64,000 nt of DNA, from NCBI GenBank assembly GCA_037893225.1, contig JAZGUH010000207.1, positions 744,001-808,000 on the forward strand, read 5' to 3'. Positions 19,170 to 30,163 of the stretch are shown piece by piece; the stretch's first letter is position 1; each line of letters starts with the position of its first letter. The notes beneath the pieces are model-generated. The model saw only the letters and a program-made list of their open reading frames with translations. It searched no databases and was not told the DNA's origin. This DNA comes from Hippasteria phrygiana (lineage: Eukaryota; Echinodermata; Asteroidea; Valvatida; Goniasteridae). The position numbers were made by a program, and so were the translations under genes.

Positions 19170-19282
19170 AAATATGTAAAGAGTATGAGCGTGATTCTAA
19201 CGTGGGTAGAGATGAGCCTCCTAGCTACACAAGTGCTCAAGAGAGTTTAGAGACTAGGCCTAGCGCTCCTTGCGAAGAGTAG
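19166..19282 (+). pseudogene. Possible frameshifted C-terminal tail with PPxY motif
   Basis: The frame +2 relative to the preceding gene is open from its end to TAG 19280-19282 and reads as a polar acidic tail including DEPPSYTSAQ and a final Pro-Cys-Glu-Glu. PPxY is the docking motif for Nedd4-type ubiquitin ligases used by many budding viruses. It has no start of its own. It may be the original tail of the 18534 gene or chance. Confidence 0.35.
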
Positions 19283-19298
19283 TTGTAATTAGTAACGC

Positions 19299-19341
19299 AA
19301 AAAACCCTCATCTCTACTGAGTGTAGAGGTGAGGGTTTTTT
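19299..19341 (+). terminator. Strong hairpin with A and T flanks at the end of the gene run
   Basis: AAAAAACCCTCATCTCTAC, a loop of five (TGAGT), and GTAGAGGTGAGGGTTTTTT pair along 19 positions with a single G-U. The stem is followed by more T. It lies between the last gene and the terminal repeat. It looks like a transcription end or RNA 3'-processing signal, but it could also be a DNA-level recognition site. Confidence 0.6.
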
Positions 19342-19360
19342 TTTGCCTCGCGACAAATCA

Positions 19361-19608
19361 TGTTATTTTAGAGGCAATATCTTTTTCGCCCGGGCGCCCC
19401 GGAGATTTAGTACGCTTGTGGGATATGGAAAACACTTTTTATTTTCTTGATTTTGTGTAAATTTTGGTGCATAGGTACCCAGCAAAATTTTTGGGCGATT
19501 TTTAGACTATTTGATTTTTAAAAAATTTGACGTATGTACCCACAGCAAAATTAGAGAGAAAAGTGAAAAAACAGGAAATGACATAGAATCGGTACTTCCC
19601 TTACTACT
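19361..19608 (-). repeat. Right terminal inverted repeat of the Polinton
   Basis: The reverse complement matches the left end at 4623-4872 without visible substitution for ~230 bases. It ends ACTACT directly before AAAGGA. Inner differences: one A fewer in the A run and CTC/TCC rearranged near the inner edge. Confidence 0.93.
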
Positions 19609-20880
19609 AAAGGAAAGAAAAAATTAAGATCATCCTCCCGCTCAGCCAACGTTTCCAAAGATGGCGGCGGTTCACCGGTCGAGGTAGCGGCAACTCCAAC
19701 AACCAGCGCAGAACCATTAGATGACCATACTCCCGGTGAGGCTACAAACAAAAACAAGAATGCGGACCTAAAAGCTAAATTCACAAAGGCAATCTTATCA
19801 GCTAAACTGAGTGAAAAGAAATCTTCTAAACAACTTATATTTGACTCCAGCCCAAAAAACCAAGATGGCGACGATTCCGAAACTACACAGTCACGGACCT
19901 CGGTAAACCCCAACGCAGAAACAATGGACGACAACAAATGCGGTGAGACCTCCAACATGGATGAGTGCCTAAAAGCAAAGCTCACTGGGGTAATTCTATC
20001 TGATCCGGCTATTCTGAAACCCATTGTCACAGCAGTGGCAGATGCCCTTGTTACCAAGCTATTGTCTACCACCGAGCACATCAATAACATTATTGACAAG
20101 TTAGCTAAATCCGACACTCTAATCTCTGAGGTAGCTACAGCCCTGGACTCTGACGTAAAACAAGAACTATACGAATCAATCAAAATGGACACCGTCACGT
20201 CGGAAAACAAAATCTCATCCCTGGAATGTGAATGCGCAGCACTAAAAGCAACGAACCGAGACCTCAACAGCAAAATCGATGAACTAGAACAATATAGCCG
20301 TCGGAACTGCCTAATTATTCATGGCCTAGACGAAACACATGACAAAGAAGGAATGGAGATGAATGCGATATCAAGGCTGAATGGGGTCATCCCAAATCTC
20401 AACATAGCTGTAAGGGACATTGATCGGGCACATCGAATCGGGAAAGCCAGGGAAGACAATGGAAGACAAGGAAAACAACGTCCGCGACCAATGGTAGTGA
20501 AGTTTGTTAGCTATGTACAACGACACAAAGTCTTCAGCCAAAAACGTCTTCTCAAGGGAACCAGCATGGCAATCACCGAGAGTCTTACACCAACTCGCTT
20601 AGCCTTGCTCAAGGCAGCTCAAAATCACCCCAAAGCTGAAAACGCGTGGACATCCGACGGCCGCATCATCTGCCTACTACCCAACAAGCGTAAGGTATCT
20701 ATTACAACAACCAGCCAGCTTAACAATATGTTATTCGCCATACCCAGATTCCACTCACAATCTTATTTTTGCTACCTCTATAGTTGTTTTTGTTATCCGT
20801 CTATTTATGAAACAAAACACTTCGCTGCCCTTAATTCCTGGTGTAAAAAAACAAATGCGTTCATGATTTTGTATTATTAA
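19609..20880 (+). pseudogene. LINE ORF1 protein, resumed after the Polinton
   Basis: Open without a stop from the Polinton edge. The first ~105 codons are low complexity (Ser/Lys/Pro-rich) and have no start of their own because the ATG is at 4606. The internal ATG at 19924 (MDDNKCGE) is the first one available now. The core has a coiled coil (SSLECECAALKATNRDLNSK) and the typical ORF1 block ELEQYSRRNCLIIHG, followed by DIDRAHRIGK, RPRPMVVKF and a WTSDGRI segment. This protein binds LINE RNA as a chaperone. The last ~50 residues after NNM look unrelated and may be read-through past a lost stop. Confidence 0.8.
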
Positions 20881-21015
20881 TCAATGTTTATCCCTTGTTT
20901 AGCTTTATTTATATTGATAACTGTGTTTACTAGTAATTGTATTCATACACTTTATGTGTGGCTTTCTGTTGTTGAGACCAAACCAAATAATTATACGTAC
21001 TATACCCTGTACTAA

Positions 21016-22028
21016 ATGATATACAACGATACAAATATTGATAGGGACATTTCCTTTGATAATCTTTCAAGTATAGACCCAGATAATAACTTAAACCTCC
21101 CCGACACACTCTGTGAATACTATGATCAAGATCAATTCCTTCTTAACTTTGCAACTAATACGGACTTCAAATTGCTACATGTTAACTCAAGGAGTCTCGC
21201 CAAAAATATTGATCAGTTACGATACTACATGTCTCTCTTAAAAAGTAACTTTTCCATCATCGGAATATCAGAAACTTGGCTAAAGGATCTTGACGACCCT
21301 TTAATAAAAATTCCAGGCTATGTCATAGAAGGCTCTTGTAGACAAAGTAAGCGAGGCGGTGGGGTAGCATTATACATCAGAGATAATTATACTTACAAAA
21401 CTCGAGTAGATTTATGTATAAATTCTACAGAAATAGAATCATATTTTATTGAAGTCGAAAGCACCAGTGGCAATTCATTTATAGTGGGAGTAATATATAG
21501 ACCCCCCGATACATCATACGTACAGTTTTTAGATGCCTTTGATAGTATACTTGAAACAACAAGTAACTTTAATAAAAAATGCTATTTAATGGGGGACTTC
21601 AATATTAACCTGCTACATCGTGACACAAATAGCAATGTTCAAACTTTTATTGAAATCCTTTCTTCACATTCCTTCTATCCTATAAACCTACAAGAATTAC
21701 AAGTGAAAGCGCAACGCTAATAGATAACATCTTTACTAATGATATGCTTAATCATAATTCAGGAATATTACTAACTGATATAAGTGACCACTTACCAGTG
21801 TTTATGACGATCGATCAGTGTAAAGAAACAGGTACAAACAAACTAAACAAACCTAAACGAGACTTCAAAATAACTAACATCCAACGTTTTATTCAGGATC
21901 TTAACGGTATTGACTGGGATCACATTCTGTTTTCAGATAATGTTGATGATAGCTATAATACGTTCTTAGACATTTTTATCAACTTCTATGAAAGGGATTT
22001 TCCTCTATGTTATAATGAATCTACTTAA
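21016..22028 (+). pseudogene. LINE ORF2, endonuclease part, frameshifted
   Basis: An apurinic-type endonuclease. LLHVNSRSL, IGISETWL (catalytic Glu), GGGVALYIRDN, GVIYRPP and MGDFNINLL lie in the first frame up to about 21690; the frame then shifts and the final motif, TDISDHLPVF with the Asp-His pair, lies in the second frame (21744-22028). A run of 14 A after 22025 causes a second loss of frame. It nicks target DNA to prime reverse transcription. Confidence 0.85.
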
Positions 22029-22140
22029 AAAAAAAAAAAATCACCATGGATAACTAAGGGAATTTATAATTCCATCAGACGAAAGAATCACATGTATAAA
22101 AAGTATCTCAAAAGACCCACATTAGAAAACAAAAGGGTGT

Positions 22141-24000
22141 ATGTACAATATAAAAAACAACCTCACAAAAGTAATACGAAGCGCAAAAAAGGAGTACTTA
22201 GAAACTCAGTTTAATAAAGAAAAAAATAACCATAAAGGTACTTGGAAACTCATTAATTCATTATTATGTAAATCTAAAAACACATCAGTTCCAACTTACT
22301 TTATTAAAGATGGTGAAAAAATAGACAACGACCTTGATATATCGAACACTTTTAATAAATATTTTGTTAATATTGGTAATAGCATTGCAAGTGAGCTGCA
22401 AACGTGTGATCAAGGCTTTGAATCGTTTCTTGATGACAGATGCCCACATTCTCTATTTCTAAAGCCAATCACTGAAGACGAAATATCCTCCGTTATCTGT
22501 AATCTTGCCTCTGATAAAGCCCCAGGATGGGATGGTATATCATCATTTATTATTAAAGAAGCGAAGAGTGCTTTACTCAAACCACTAGCCCTAATCTTTA
22601 ATGAATCCATTACAACAGGGGTTTTCCCAAACAAACTGAAAAAAGGTAAGGTAGTACCTATATTCAAAAAGGGTAATCAACACGATATCAGTAATTACAG
22701 ACCAATCTCCATTTTACCTGTGTTCTCTAAAGTTTTTGAAAAGTTAATTCATGGTCGACTACTATGCTTCATCCAAAAATATGGATTACTATCGAATTCA
22801 CAGTATGGTTTCAGAAGTAAACGTTCTACTGAATTAGCAATAATAAGTGTATTAAATCAAATTGTCAATGCTATAGAAAATAAACAAATCTCCATTGGCA
22901 TATTCTTAGACTTGTCAAAAGCATTTGATACTGTCAATCATAATATTTTAATACATAAGTTAGCATACATTGGTGTTCGTGGTGTAGCGTTGCAGTGGTT
23001 TCGAAGTTACCTGACGAACAGATTGCAGTTTGTAACATATAACAACACAAATTCAATGCAAGATGTAATATCATGCGGAGTTCCTCAGGGATCTGTTCTG
23101 GGGCCATTGCTGTTCATCATTTATATGAACGATATCTGCAAGTCAAGTAATTTGATTTTATTTTGCCTCTTTGCTGACGACACAAATTTACTTTATAACC
23201 ACCATGACGCTAATGTTGCTGTAGCGACAATAAACCAAGAACTTGTTAAAGTAAATACATGGCTTTTATGTAATAAGCTATCGGTCAACTTATCAAAAAC
23301 AAATTATATCATATTTAGTAGTAAACAAAATAAATATGTGTGCAGAAACCCAGTCACTATGAATGGAGAAATCCTTAATCAAGTCAAAAACACTAAATTT
23401 CTTGGAATACATATTGATGAAAACCTAACGTGGAACAAGCAGATAGAAACACTGTCCAACAAAATATCGAAAAACATTGGTGTTATGAATAGGTTGAAGT
23501 TTTTCCTGCCCTCAGAAATTCTTTTAACAATTTATAATTCCCTTATTTTATCATATTTAAATTACGGAATTCTTTCATGGGGCAGCTCGAGCACTCAGTG
23601 TCAGAAACTTTTTCTTCTGCAAAAAAAAGCAGTCAGAATAATAACGAAGTCCAATTATCTGGCACATACCTCTCCTTTGTTCTCAAAGCTGAGAGTACTT
23701 AAGTTTAATGATTTATACAGTCTTAACATAGGTAAATTTATGTATAAGTACAACCATCGTATGCTGCCTTCAAATTTCTGTAACCTCTTCACCATGTCTT
23801 CATCGGTTCATTCCTACAGTACTCGTGGTGCATCAAAAGGTGATCTTTATATAAATTACCATAGAACATCACTTGCAAAACAAAGCTTAATTACTCGGGG
23901 TGCTCTCCTTTGGAATAAACTAGACAGAAAACTTAAGAACAACACTAGTTTGAAAGTGTTTGCAAAGGAATTTAAAGATAATGTACTAAGTCAATATTAG
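22141..24000 (+). pseudogene. LINE ORF2, reverse transcriptase part
   Basis: The open frame is 619 residues; the listed start is internal, since similarity runs upstream in a shifted frame. RT blocks in order: APGWDGISSF, GKVVPIFKKG, NYRPISILPV, QYGFRSKRST, FLDLSKAFDTVNH (motif A), GVPQGSVLGPLLF (motif B), LFADDTNLL (motif C intact) and KFLGIHID, then the thumb and the C-terminal region IRIITKSNYLAHT. The type is CR1/jockey. The active site is intact but the gene is not translatable as one ORF. Confidence 0.9.
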
Positions 24001-25344
24001 TCCATATTACATAGCTTAAATTATCAATTCGTTTATTTACCTAGAAAAGATCATTTCTATCATTATATACTATTTAAGTCAAGTTCCGTCTTCTTGTCCC
24101 TTGTCAGTAGAATATTGTTACCAGTAATAATTTGTGTATCATTTTACATATACTGTCACTTCAGTTTGGTCTCATAATATTTGTCTCCTCGTCCCACGTT
24201 TGTAGAAATATATATTTGTCCTCTGTCCTCACAGGGAGAGCATAAAAGCTTGCTTCGCTCTTCCTACATGTTGGTATTGCAGTGTATGATACTTGTTATA
24301 TTGTTATATTAGATTACTAATTTAATTAAAACTACCAATTAAATGTATGGATGATTAACTTCATGAATTATTAATTATCAACTTACATGTATTTGAATTG
24401 TATGCCAACATGAAAAAATAAATGTGTGTGTGACTATACACACACTATACACTACACTCTGCCAGCGTGCAGTTTCTTACTGAAGCAGCAATGTTTTGGA
24501 GATGTTTAGAATTACTGTGCTAATTTAGGTGTTTTTTAGAATCCCCGTTTTGTTATTGCGTCTCACTGTTGTTTTCTTCGATATGCAAGCCAATTTAGTT
24601 ACCCACTATTTGTTGTAATGATTGTTTTGCAGTAGTGTCATAAACCTATTTGCGAGCAGACCCGCGGATTGATATTCCTATGAGTGAGAGTGATCCGAAG
24701 CCCAGGCTTTAGGCGTGTTATGGTTACATGATGTTATTGTTTTGTCTGTAATTATTCAGCTGATTGATACCTTTTTTAAAGGTTTATTCTGTTATTCTTG
24801 TTGATAATGCCTTTGATGTTTCTGAGAATATCTTTCATACAAATTCAGGAAGTAATGACATAGGCGACAGTTAATTTTAGGCTGTCTCTATTCATGTAAG
24901 TTTATCAATTTCAAGATAAACAAAACACATGTACAAACAAAGTGTCATGAGTAGAATTAAGTGTTCAGGAAACGTTGCCTCAGTTTAGATTTAAAATGAT
25001 TTGAGAATTGAGACATTTAAGACTAGGAAGAGTTCCATAATTTGGCTCTTTCTTTGTTTCCAGTTCAATTGTTCTTTTTTTTTCAAACAGCAAAATGGTA
25101 GACAAAGTTTTGTTTATTTCGTGCATCAAATGATTGACATAACATACGTGTGAGTTTGTACTTGGACAAGTTTATTGTTCTTTTTGTTTATAGGAATCAC
25201 ACACAGTTGTTGAATACTACGATACATGTGTACTACAATACTACAGTGTACAGTATAGCGCACAATAAATGAGAAGCACAAGACAGTTAAATAGACGGCT
25301 TCTTATCTTCATTGCAACAACGTGTCAGAACTTTACGATCTCAC
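24001..25344. other. LINE 3' region and unassigned AT-rich DNA
   Basis: The first ~430 bases are the LINE 3' UTR up to the TGTGTG tail. From about 24440 to 25344 I see no ORF with meaning, no structured repeat and no match to other parts of the window. Confidence 0.4.
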
Positions 25345-26612
25345 AACAATGCAAATGTTTGCATATGACCTTATGACGCGTGTGCGCTTACTTGGCCTCG
25401 GTGGACCAGCAGCGCGGCCACTGCATGCACGACGTCTGCAGCGTGTTGCCACTATCATCCGCGTGTGTGTTATGACATTTTCGTCGTCAGCTGGTCGTAC
25501 TTTCTCGGAAATGTTTGCCGAATTTACGGCCTTCCTAGCTTACTTTTGGAGTTCAGAGCTCGAATGTATTACAGTTGACGGTATTATGCAGCTGATAATC
25601 TTCAGAATCTACGCTATACTCCTCTCACGAGCCACCAGATTCTGCCATTATTCCAGAGCGAAAATAATTAAAAGTACGTGTACGCCTGTACGTATCGCGA
25701 CGTCACTGTATGTTTTCATTTCATTGAAAATGAATTAAACTGTTGCAAACTGCTGATGACTGACTGAATGGACCTGAAATATACAAATCAAAAAATTAGC
25801 TGGCCTGACGTTTCAAACTTAGGCAAGTTCTTTCTCAAAGGCAGTTGGAATTTGGAAACGTCAGGACCAGCTAATTTTTTTATTCATTTCATTGAGACAG
25901 ATACAATGCAGTTTAATACCAGACTATGTTCGCGGCGCACACACAAATCCATCCACATTTCGGCGTTTTTGCATCCCTGTGGAGACATGGCATTGTTCTC
26001 CCCTTTGTCCCTGTACTTATTAAGCAAACCCCCATAGTCTTTGTACACAAAATTCCTTGTGGAGACAACCTAACCCATATAATTGCCTAGTGGTGACCTA
26101 TTCAGTCCCTTTGTCTCTATTGTTTTCATGTCTCCACAGGGTACGGTATATCTCTCCATCCACACAAATTCCAAACCCAAATTTCAGGGTCAAAATATGG
26201 ATGAATAAGACACGAGTAAGCTTCCTGCTCCACAAAGACCCCATTAAAAAAAATAATGAAAAACTCATCAGTACAACGTTCATGCAATAATGCACCGCCA
26301 GGAACATTAAAAATAGGACAAAACCAACACATACATGTAGTACACACGTACACGCATAGAAACACAATGGGCACTCACATAGTGACGTCATCTATCTCCA
26401 CGCAGCTACGTCACACGATTGGATTGTAAACCCGCGGTTGACCCCGAGCTTTTCTGATTCTGAGCGAAAGAGACTCCAAAGTAAAACTTCTCTAAAATTG
26501 CCAAATCCATGCATAAACTCTTCAAACCTACTTTGTTAGGTTTGGATAGGCATAAGCTCTCAGAAAAGCCACTAAAGTAAAACAATGCAAATTGGTTTTC
26601 TTTCCTCCTTAA
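25345..26612. mobile_element. DNA transposon 'element A', copy 1 (left end missing)
   Basis: From GCAAATG(T)TTGCATATGACC onward this matches 37905-41271 in the same order, apart from the LINE inserted in the second copy. The right end, reverse-complemented, starts TTAAGGAGGAAAGAAAACC and equals the right terminal repeat of copy 2 (TTAAAAAGGAAAGAAAAC). The left terminal repeat found in copy 2 at 37720 is absent here. The ORFs (25322-25738 and others) recur in copy 2 with stops and indels, so they are not genes. It contains the sub-palindrome GGCCTGACGTTTC ... GAAACGTCAGG near 25800-25870. Confidence 0.75.
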
Positions 26613-26694
26613 GATAGGAAAACCTTCAAGCTGGGGAAAAACGACGCGACGTACGACGCGACGCCAGAATGTGTACACAAGTAATGGAAAAGAA

Positions 26695-26870
26695 GCGACG
26701 GCACGACGCGACGGCACGACGCGACGGCACGACGCGACGGCACGACGCGACGGCACGACGCGACGGCACGACGCGACGGCACGACGCGACGGCACGACGC
26801 GACGGCACGACGCGACGGCACGACGCGACTATACGACGCGACGGCACGACGCGACGGCACGACGCAACGG
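26695..26870. repeat. 13-bp GC-rich minisatellite
   Basis: About 13 copies of ACGACGCGACGGC with few variants. All frames stay open because the unit lacks stops, which produces fake Arg/Asp/Thr-rich ORFs on both strands. Confidence 0.95.
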
Positions 26871-26930
26871 AGCCGTCGTGCCTTCGCGTCGTATAGTCGC
26901 GTCGTATAGTCGCGTCGCGTATAGAAGAGG
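26871..26930. repeat. Inverted tail of the 13-bp minisatellite
   Basis: AGCCGTCGTGCC followed by two copies of CGCGTCGTATAGT is the reverse complement of the array unit, including the TATACGACGCG variant seen at 26829-26839. Array and tail can fold into a long hairpin. Confidence 0.85.
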
Positions 26931-27820
26931 CGACGCGATGTGTAGTAAATAGTACACCATAGATTAGTCTATACTCCATCCACCGTATTTTACTTCCATG
27001 CACAGAGAAACAACTTGGCCATAAATCGAATTCTTTTTGACAGTTTTATCATCCGGATTCACATTCAGTCCACACAAGCAAACGAACACTCTGTCGTATT
27101 TCACCATTATCATCGAGGACAATCTATCCGAGCATTCTATCGTCTTTTAGCTTCACTCGTGCCTGGAAAAGATGCATTCAAATTAAAAGTATTGTTAATT
27201 CAATTTCGTCTGGACCAGCAGTAAGGGGGTTGATCGGGCATTCATTTTCATTAATCTATTTTTCAATCATGGATGTCCACATTCCTGTACGTCCGTATTC
27301 CACCTATAAAAGTCTCAGTTATGTCAGGGTAAATAACATCTGACGTCTTCAGTCCGTAGATGCACACCTCTCTTTCTTAACTAAGTCTTCAGACAGATAA
27401 GATGGTGAACCTACAGGGGTGGAGTTGTAATCGTCTGATGGAAGTAGCCCAGGACAAATTACCCCAAGAGTAGTGTTCCCGATTCTACAACCATTGCCAA
27501 AACTTACATGCATCGATGTCTTGCACATGAAGAGAACGATGGGTGAATCAGAAGGAAAAAGAACAGTAAACAGGTAAAAAGTGAAAGAATTCATAAAAAT
27601 ATCAACATACAGTTGCCTCTAATGTTCTTGTTCAAACATTTCAACAAAGATCAACAGTGAAAAACATAATTCCTCAGCCCTTTTCATTTCATTAGTTCGT
27701 TAGATCATTCATCCCTCAAATCATTTAAGATGGTACATTATAAAGTTTACAGAAAACAAAGATTTGATAAAACCTCAGAAGACAATAGGAAAATATATCA
27801 ATTAAAAAATCTTATTAATT
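26931..27820. other. No recognisable feature
   Basis: Roughly 900 bases of AT-rich sequence with short, unsupported ORFs only. No repeats shared with the rest of the window were noticed. Confidence 0.4.
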
Positions 27821-28450
27821 TGAATGACCACTGAAAATGGTCATTCATAAACGTCATATGCAAACCGACGTTCGCTAATTTGAATGCTTCGACCGTCAAA
27901 GGAGTTCACAAACGCAATGTATGAATGCTACAAATGAAGTCTTGAATGCACCAAAACGATATAGAATGCCCCTAAACAAAAACAAACATTAGGAACAAAA
28001 TCTCGGGTGCTTAAACATTTTAATTGAATGCCCCAACAGTGAAAAAGAAAGTTTTATTTTAACCGATGTGTAAAAACCACGCGAATTTGAATGACCAATA
28101 ACGAAAATGATCAGAAAAATTTGCAAATTGGCCGGGAAACCTATAGTAGGATCACCCGTAACAAGTCTCCAAAAAAGTCCCTCAAAATGCTTCCAAATAC
28201 CAGAAAATCTATGGTTATTACATTACAGACATCCTTGTTATTACATTACTGGTCGGTTTCTGGTTATAACATTACTGGTAAATTTTTATTACATTATTGG
28301 TCGTGAAATGTATTACATCACGGGTAAAAGTTATTACATTGCTGGTCGATATTACACTGCTGGTCGATTTTTATTACAGTACTGGTCGGTCCTGGTCTGT
28401 CCTGGTCTCCGCTTTTATATGTTTTTATCACGTGACCGATATTCGCACCT
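27820..28450. repeat. Degenerate word repeats (TTGAATG- and TTACATT-GGTCG types)
   Basis: 27820-28100 repeats TTGAATG(A/C)CC at irregular spacing. 28200-28410 repeats (T)TATTACATTACTGGTCG with variants about seven times. Spacing is irregular, unlike a simple satellite. Confidence 0.7.
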
Positions 28451-28725
28451 ACCACGCAACTAGCACGCAGGTCCAACGCAACTTGTAAGTTTTGAACGCA
28501 ACTCAAACGCAACTCGTAAGTTCTGCACGCAACTCACACGCAACTCGCACGCAACTCGTACGCAGGTGATCGCAGATATTGGGGGATCATAAGTTCAGTT
28601 CGCAACCCACACGCAACCCACACGCAACCCACACGCAACCCACACGCAACCCACACGCAACCCACACGCAACCCACACGCAACCCACACGCAACCCACAC
28701 GCAACTCACACGCAACCCATAGGTT
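28450..28725. repeat. 11-bp minisatellite CACGCAACCCA
   Basis: The first part (28450-28565) has degenerate ACGCAACTCG words; 28601-28712 is a clean array of about ten CACGCAACCCA units. The Cys/Trp/Val/Gly-rich minus-strand ORFs here (period 11 residues) are products of the repeat. Confidence 0.93.
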
Positions 28726-29682
28726 GAATAGGTTAAAAATTGACAAAATTGTTGATTTGGGTTGCGTTTGGTGCGTATAACAATATTTTTTACACGCAAC
28801 TCATAGGTTTCAGCATACGCTATGGTGTGAGGGCACCATAACACTTTAAAAAAGGTTCAAGTACACCGCGGAAAAGCCACTGTGTTTTCGCCTATACAAA
28901 TGTATATGCATTCTGGGAAAATTAGGGTCAAAGGTCGTTTGGGGCGGGAACTGAGCCAGTGACGTCATTACACCCGGGCAGCCACCAGAGACCCGCTTGC
29001 TTGCTGGGGTAGTGGTGGTACCGGGGATGGGAAGACACGAGTACCACGTGATTACAGGCCGTATCCGAATTACTTGGCTACGGCTTGAAATTACACACGC
29101 GTCTGCGGGAAGTGGCTGTATCAAGCCGTAGCTGAGTAATTCAGACATGGATGAAGTTTCACTTACACGTGTAAGCTAATCGAACGCACCCAAATGACTC
29201 AGGAAATATATCATTCACCAAAAGTAATATGGGGTAGGATATAAATGACCGCGACGTCGACGAGCAGATGTGGCCTGACAGAAATGATCGCCTTGACCAT
29301 GCATAAAACAATATGAAAACTGTTACTTTCAATTTTCGGACGCATTTGCCTAAACAAAATGAAACTTTTTGTTGGCATTATTTGCCGGTTTTTTTTCTGG
29401 GGGAACAAGGTTGAATGCAGATATTGAATTGAAATAAGGAGAACACATAATTTTGAAATGTACATGACGGTCATAATTTCTTTTGTTTCACTATGTTTGT
29501 CAATATAGTCGTCAGTGATCTGTTGACAGTCTGCGCGATTCGACGGTGGTATGAGCTTTTGTAAACAAGTTTCTTGATATTCGAATACAATATTTCATTC
29601 TGGCATCAGTATTTGTAGTTTAAGTTAGCATACAAAGAACCGTATTCTAGAAATCGGGTTATTTGTTTTGATGAACACAAGG
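28726..29682. other. Mostly featureless, one hairpin element
   Basis: An inverted pair GAATTACTTGGCTACGGCTT (29067 on) and AAGCCGTAGCTGAGTAATTC (29123 on) marks a small hairpin element. Nothing else is recognisable. Confidence 0.45.
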
Positions 29683-29920
29683 GCGGATCCAGAACACGAT
29701 TTTGGGGGGCCAAAATATTTTTACCCGAAAAGGGGGTAAAAAAAAACCGTGCACAAATCACAGATAAAACGGAGGGTTCTTGCTTCCCTTTCTTTTACTT
29801 TGTTATATTTTGTATGTACGCAGTGGCTGCCTTTTTTGTGGCGCCAGTTTTAAAGAAATGTTTTTTGGGGGGCATGGCCCCCTTTGCCCCCCCCCCCCCC
29901 CCCCATGGATCCGCCGATGG
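29683..29920. mobile_element. Small G/C-tract MITE with GGCGGATCC ends
   Basis: It starts GGGCGGATCCAGAAC and ends ATGGATCCGCCGATG, with a G-rich inner left part and a run of about 17 C near the right end. The inverted GGCGGATCC ends are like those of common hAT-type MITEs; I could not fix an 8-bp duplication. The ORF running through it is not a gene. Confidence 0.55.
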
Positions 29921-30095
29921 ATGAACATGTACGAGGTTGCGGTAACCGTGTTAAAGCGATTGGGAAAAACTGTAACTCGAATTCATTTAGACAGTTTCAC
30001 TATTCTGAAGAGTGGCCACTGTTCATAGACCTCACTTTTGGCTCGGTCCATTAACAGCGATCACGCTTGTTTCACGCGGTCAAGCTTGTTTCCGA

Positions 30096-30163
30096 TAACG
30101 AGCGAGCGCTTGTGCTGGCCAATTAGCCTGCACGTACAAGCCAGCACTGGGCGCTCGCTCGTT
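30096..30163. repeat. Hairpin of GCGAGCG-type arms
   Basis: AACGAGCGAGCGCTTGTGCTGG and CCAGCACTGGGCGCTCGCTCGTT, written here in parts, form inverted arms with a ~20-base loop and a few mismatches. No gene is associated. Confidence 0.6.

Larger units (their letters stand above)
4623..19608. mobile_element. Polinton/Maverick virus-like DNA transposon, complete from end to end
   Basis: About 15 kb bounded by inverted terminal repeats of about 248 bp that are essentially identical. The flanks carry a short target duplication: AAAGG abuts both ends (4618-4622 and 19609-19613). It can also be read as the 6-bp AAAGGA usual for Polintons if the left end starts one base later. Left to right it holds a protein-primed DNA polymerase (+), two paralogous candidate minor capsid genes (-), a conserved proline-tailed protein (+), integrase (-), a small membrane protein (+), major capsid protein (+), packaging ATPase (+), and a run of small or membrane/coiled-coil proteins (+). 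No adenovirus-type protease was recognised. Several genes are frameshifted, so the copy appears defective despite its young ends. Confidence 0.95.
19609..24440 (+). mobile_element. CR1/jockey-like LINE, main part
   Basis: A non-LTR retrotransposon with ORF1, an AP-like endonuclease and a reverse transcriptase in that order. Its first 17 coding bases lie at 4606-4622 on the other side of the Polinton. ORF2 has at least two frameshifts. The 3' part after the RT stop (24000) is AT-rich, and similarity to anything I know ends; a microsatellite-like AAAAAATAAATGTGTGTGTG at about 24411-24434 may be its tail. The 3' edge is approximate. Confidence 0.82.

Noticed and set aside
19551..20273. 240-codon minus-strand ORF starting inside the Polinton end
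   Set aside because: It crosses the Polinton/LINE junction and is antisense to LINE ORF1; no family features.
25322..25738. 138-codon ORF that might be a host gene
   Set aside because: The same DNA in copy 2 of element A (37854-38349) has stops and indels and no family features.
26669..26952. Arg/Asp/Thr-rich ORFs on both strands over the 13-bp minisatellite
   Set aside because: The repeat unit has no stop in any frame; the proteins only echo the repeat.
28534..28844. Cys/Trp/Val-rich minus-strand ORFs that look like a repeat toxin or antifreeze protein
   Set aside because: They are translations of the 11-bp minisatellite, with the residue period matching the base period.
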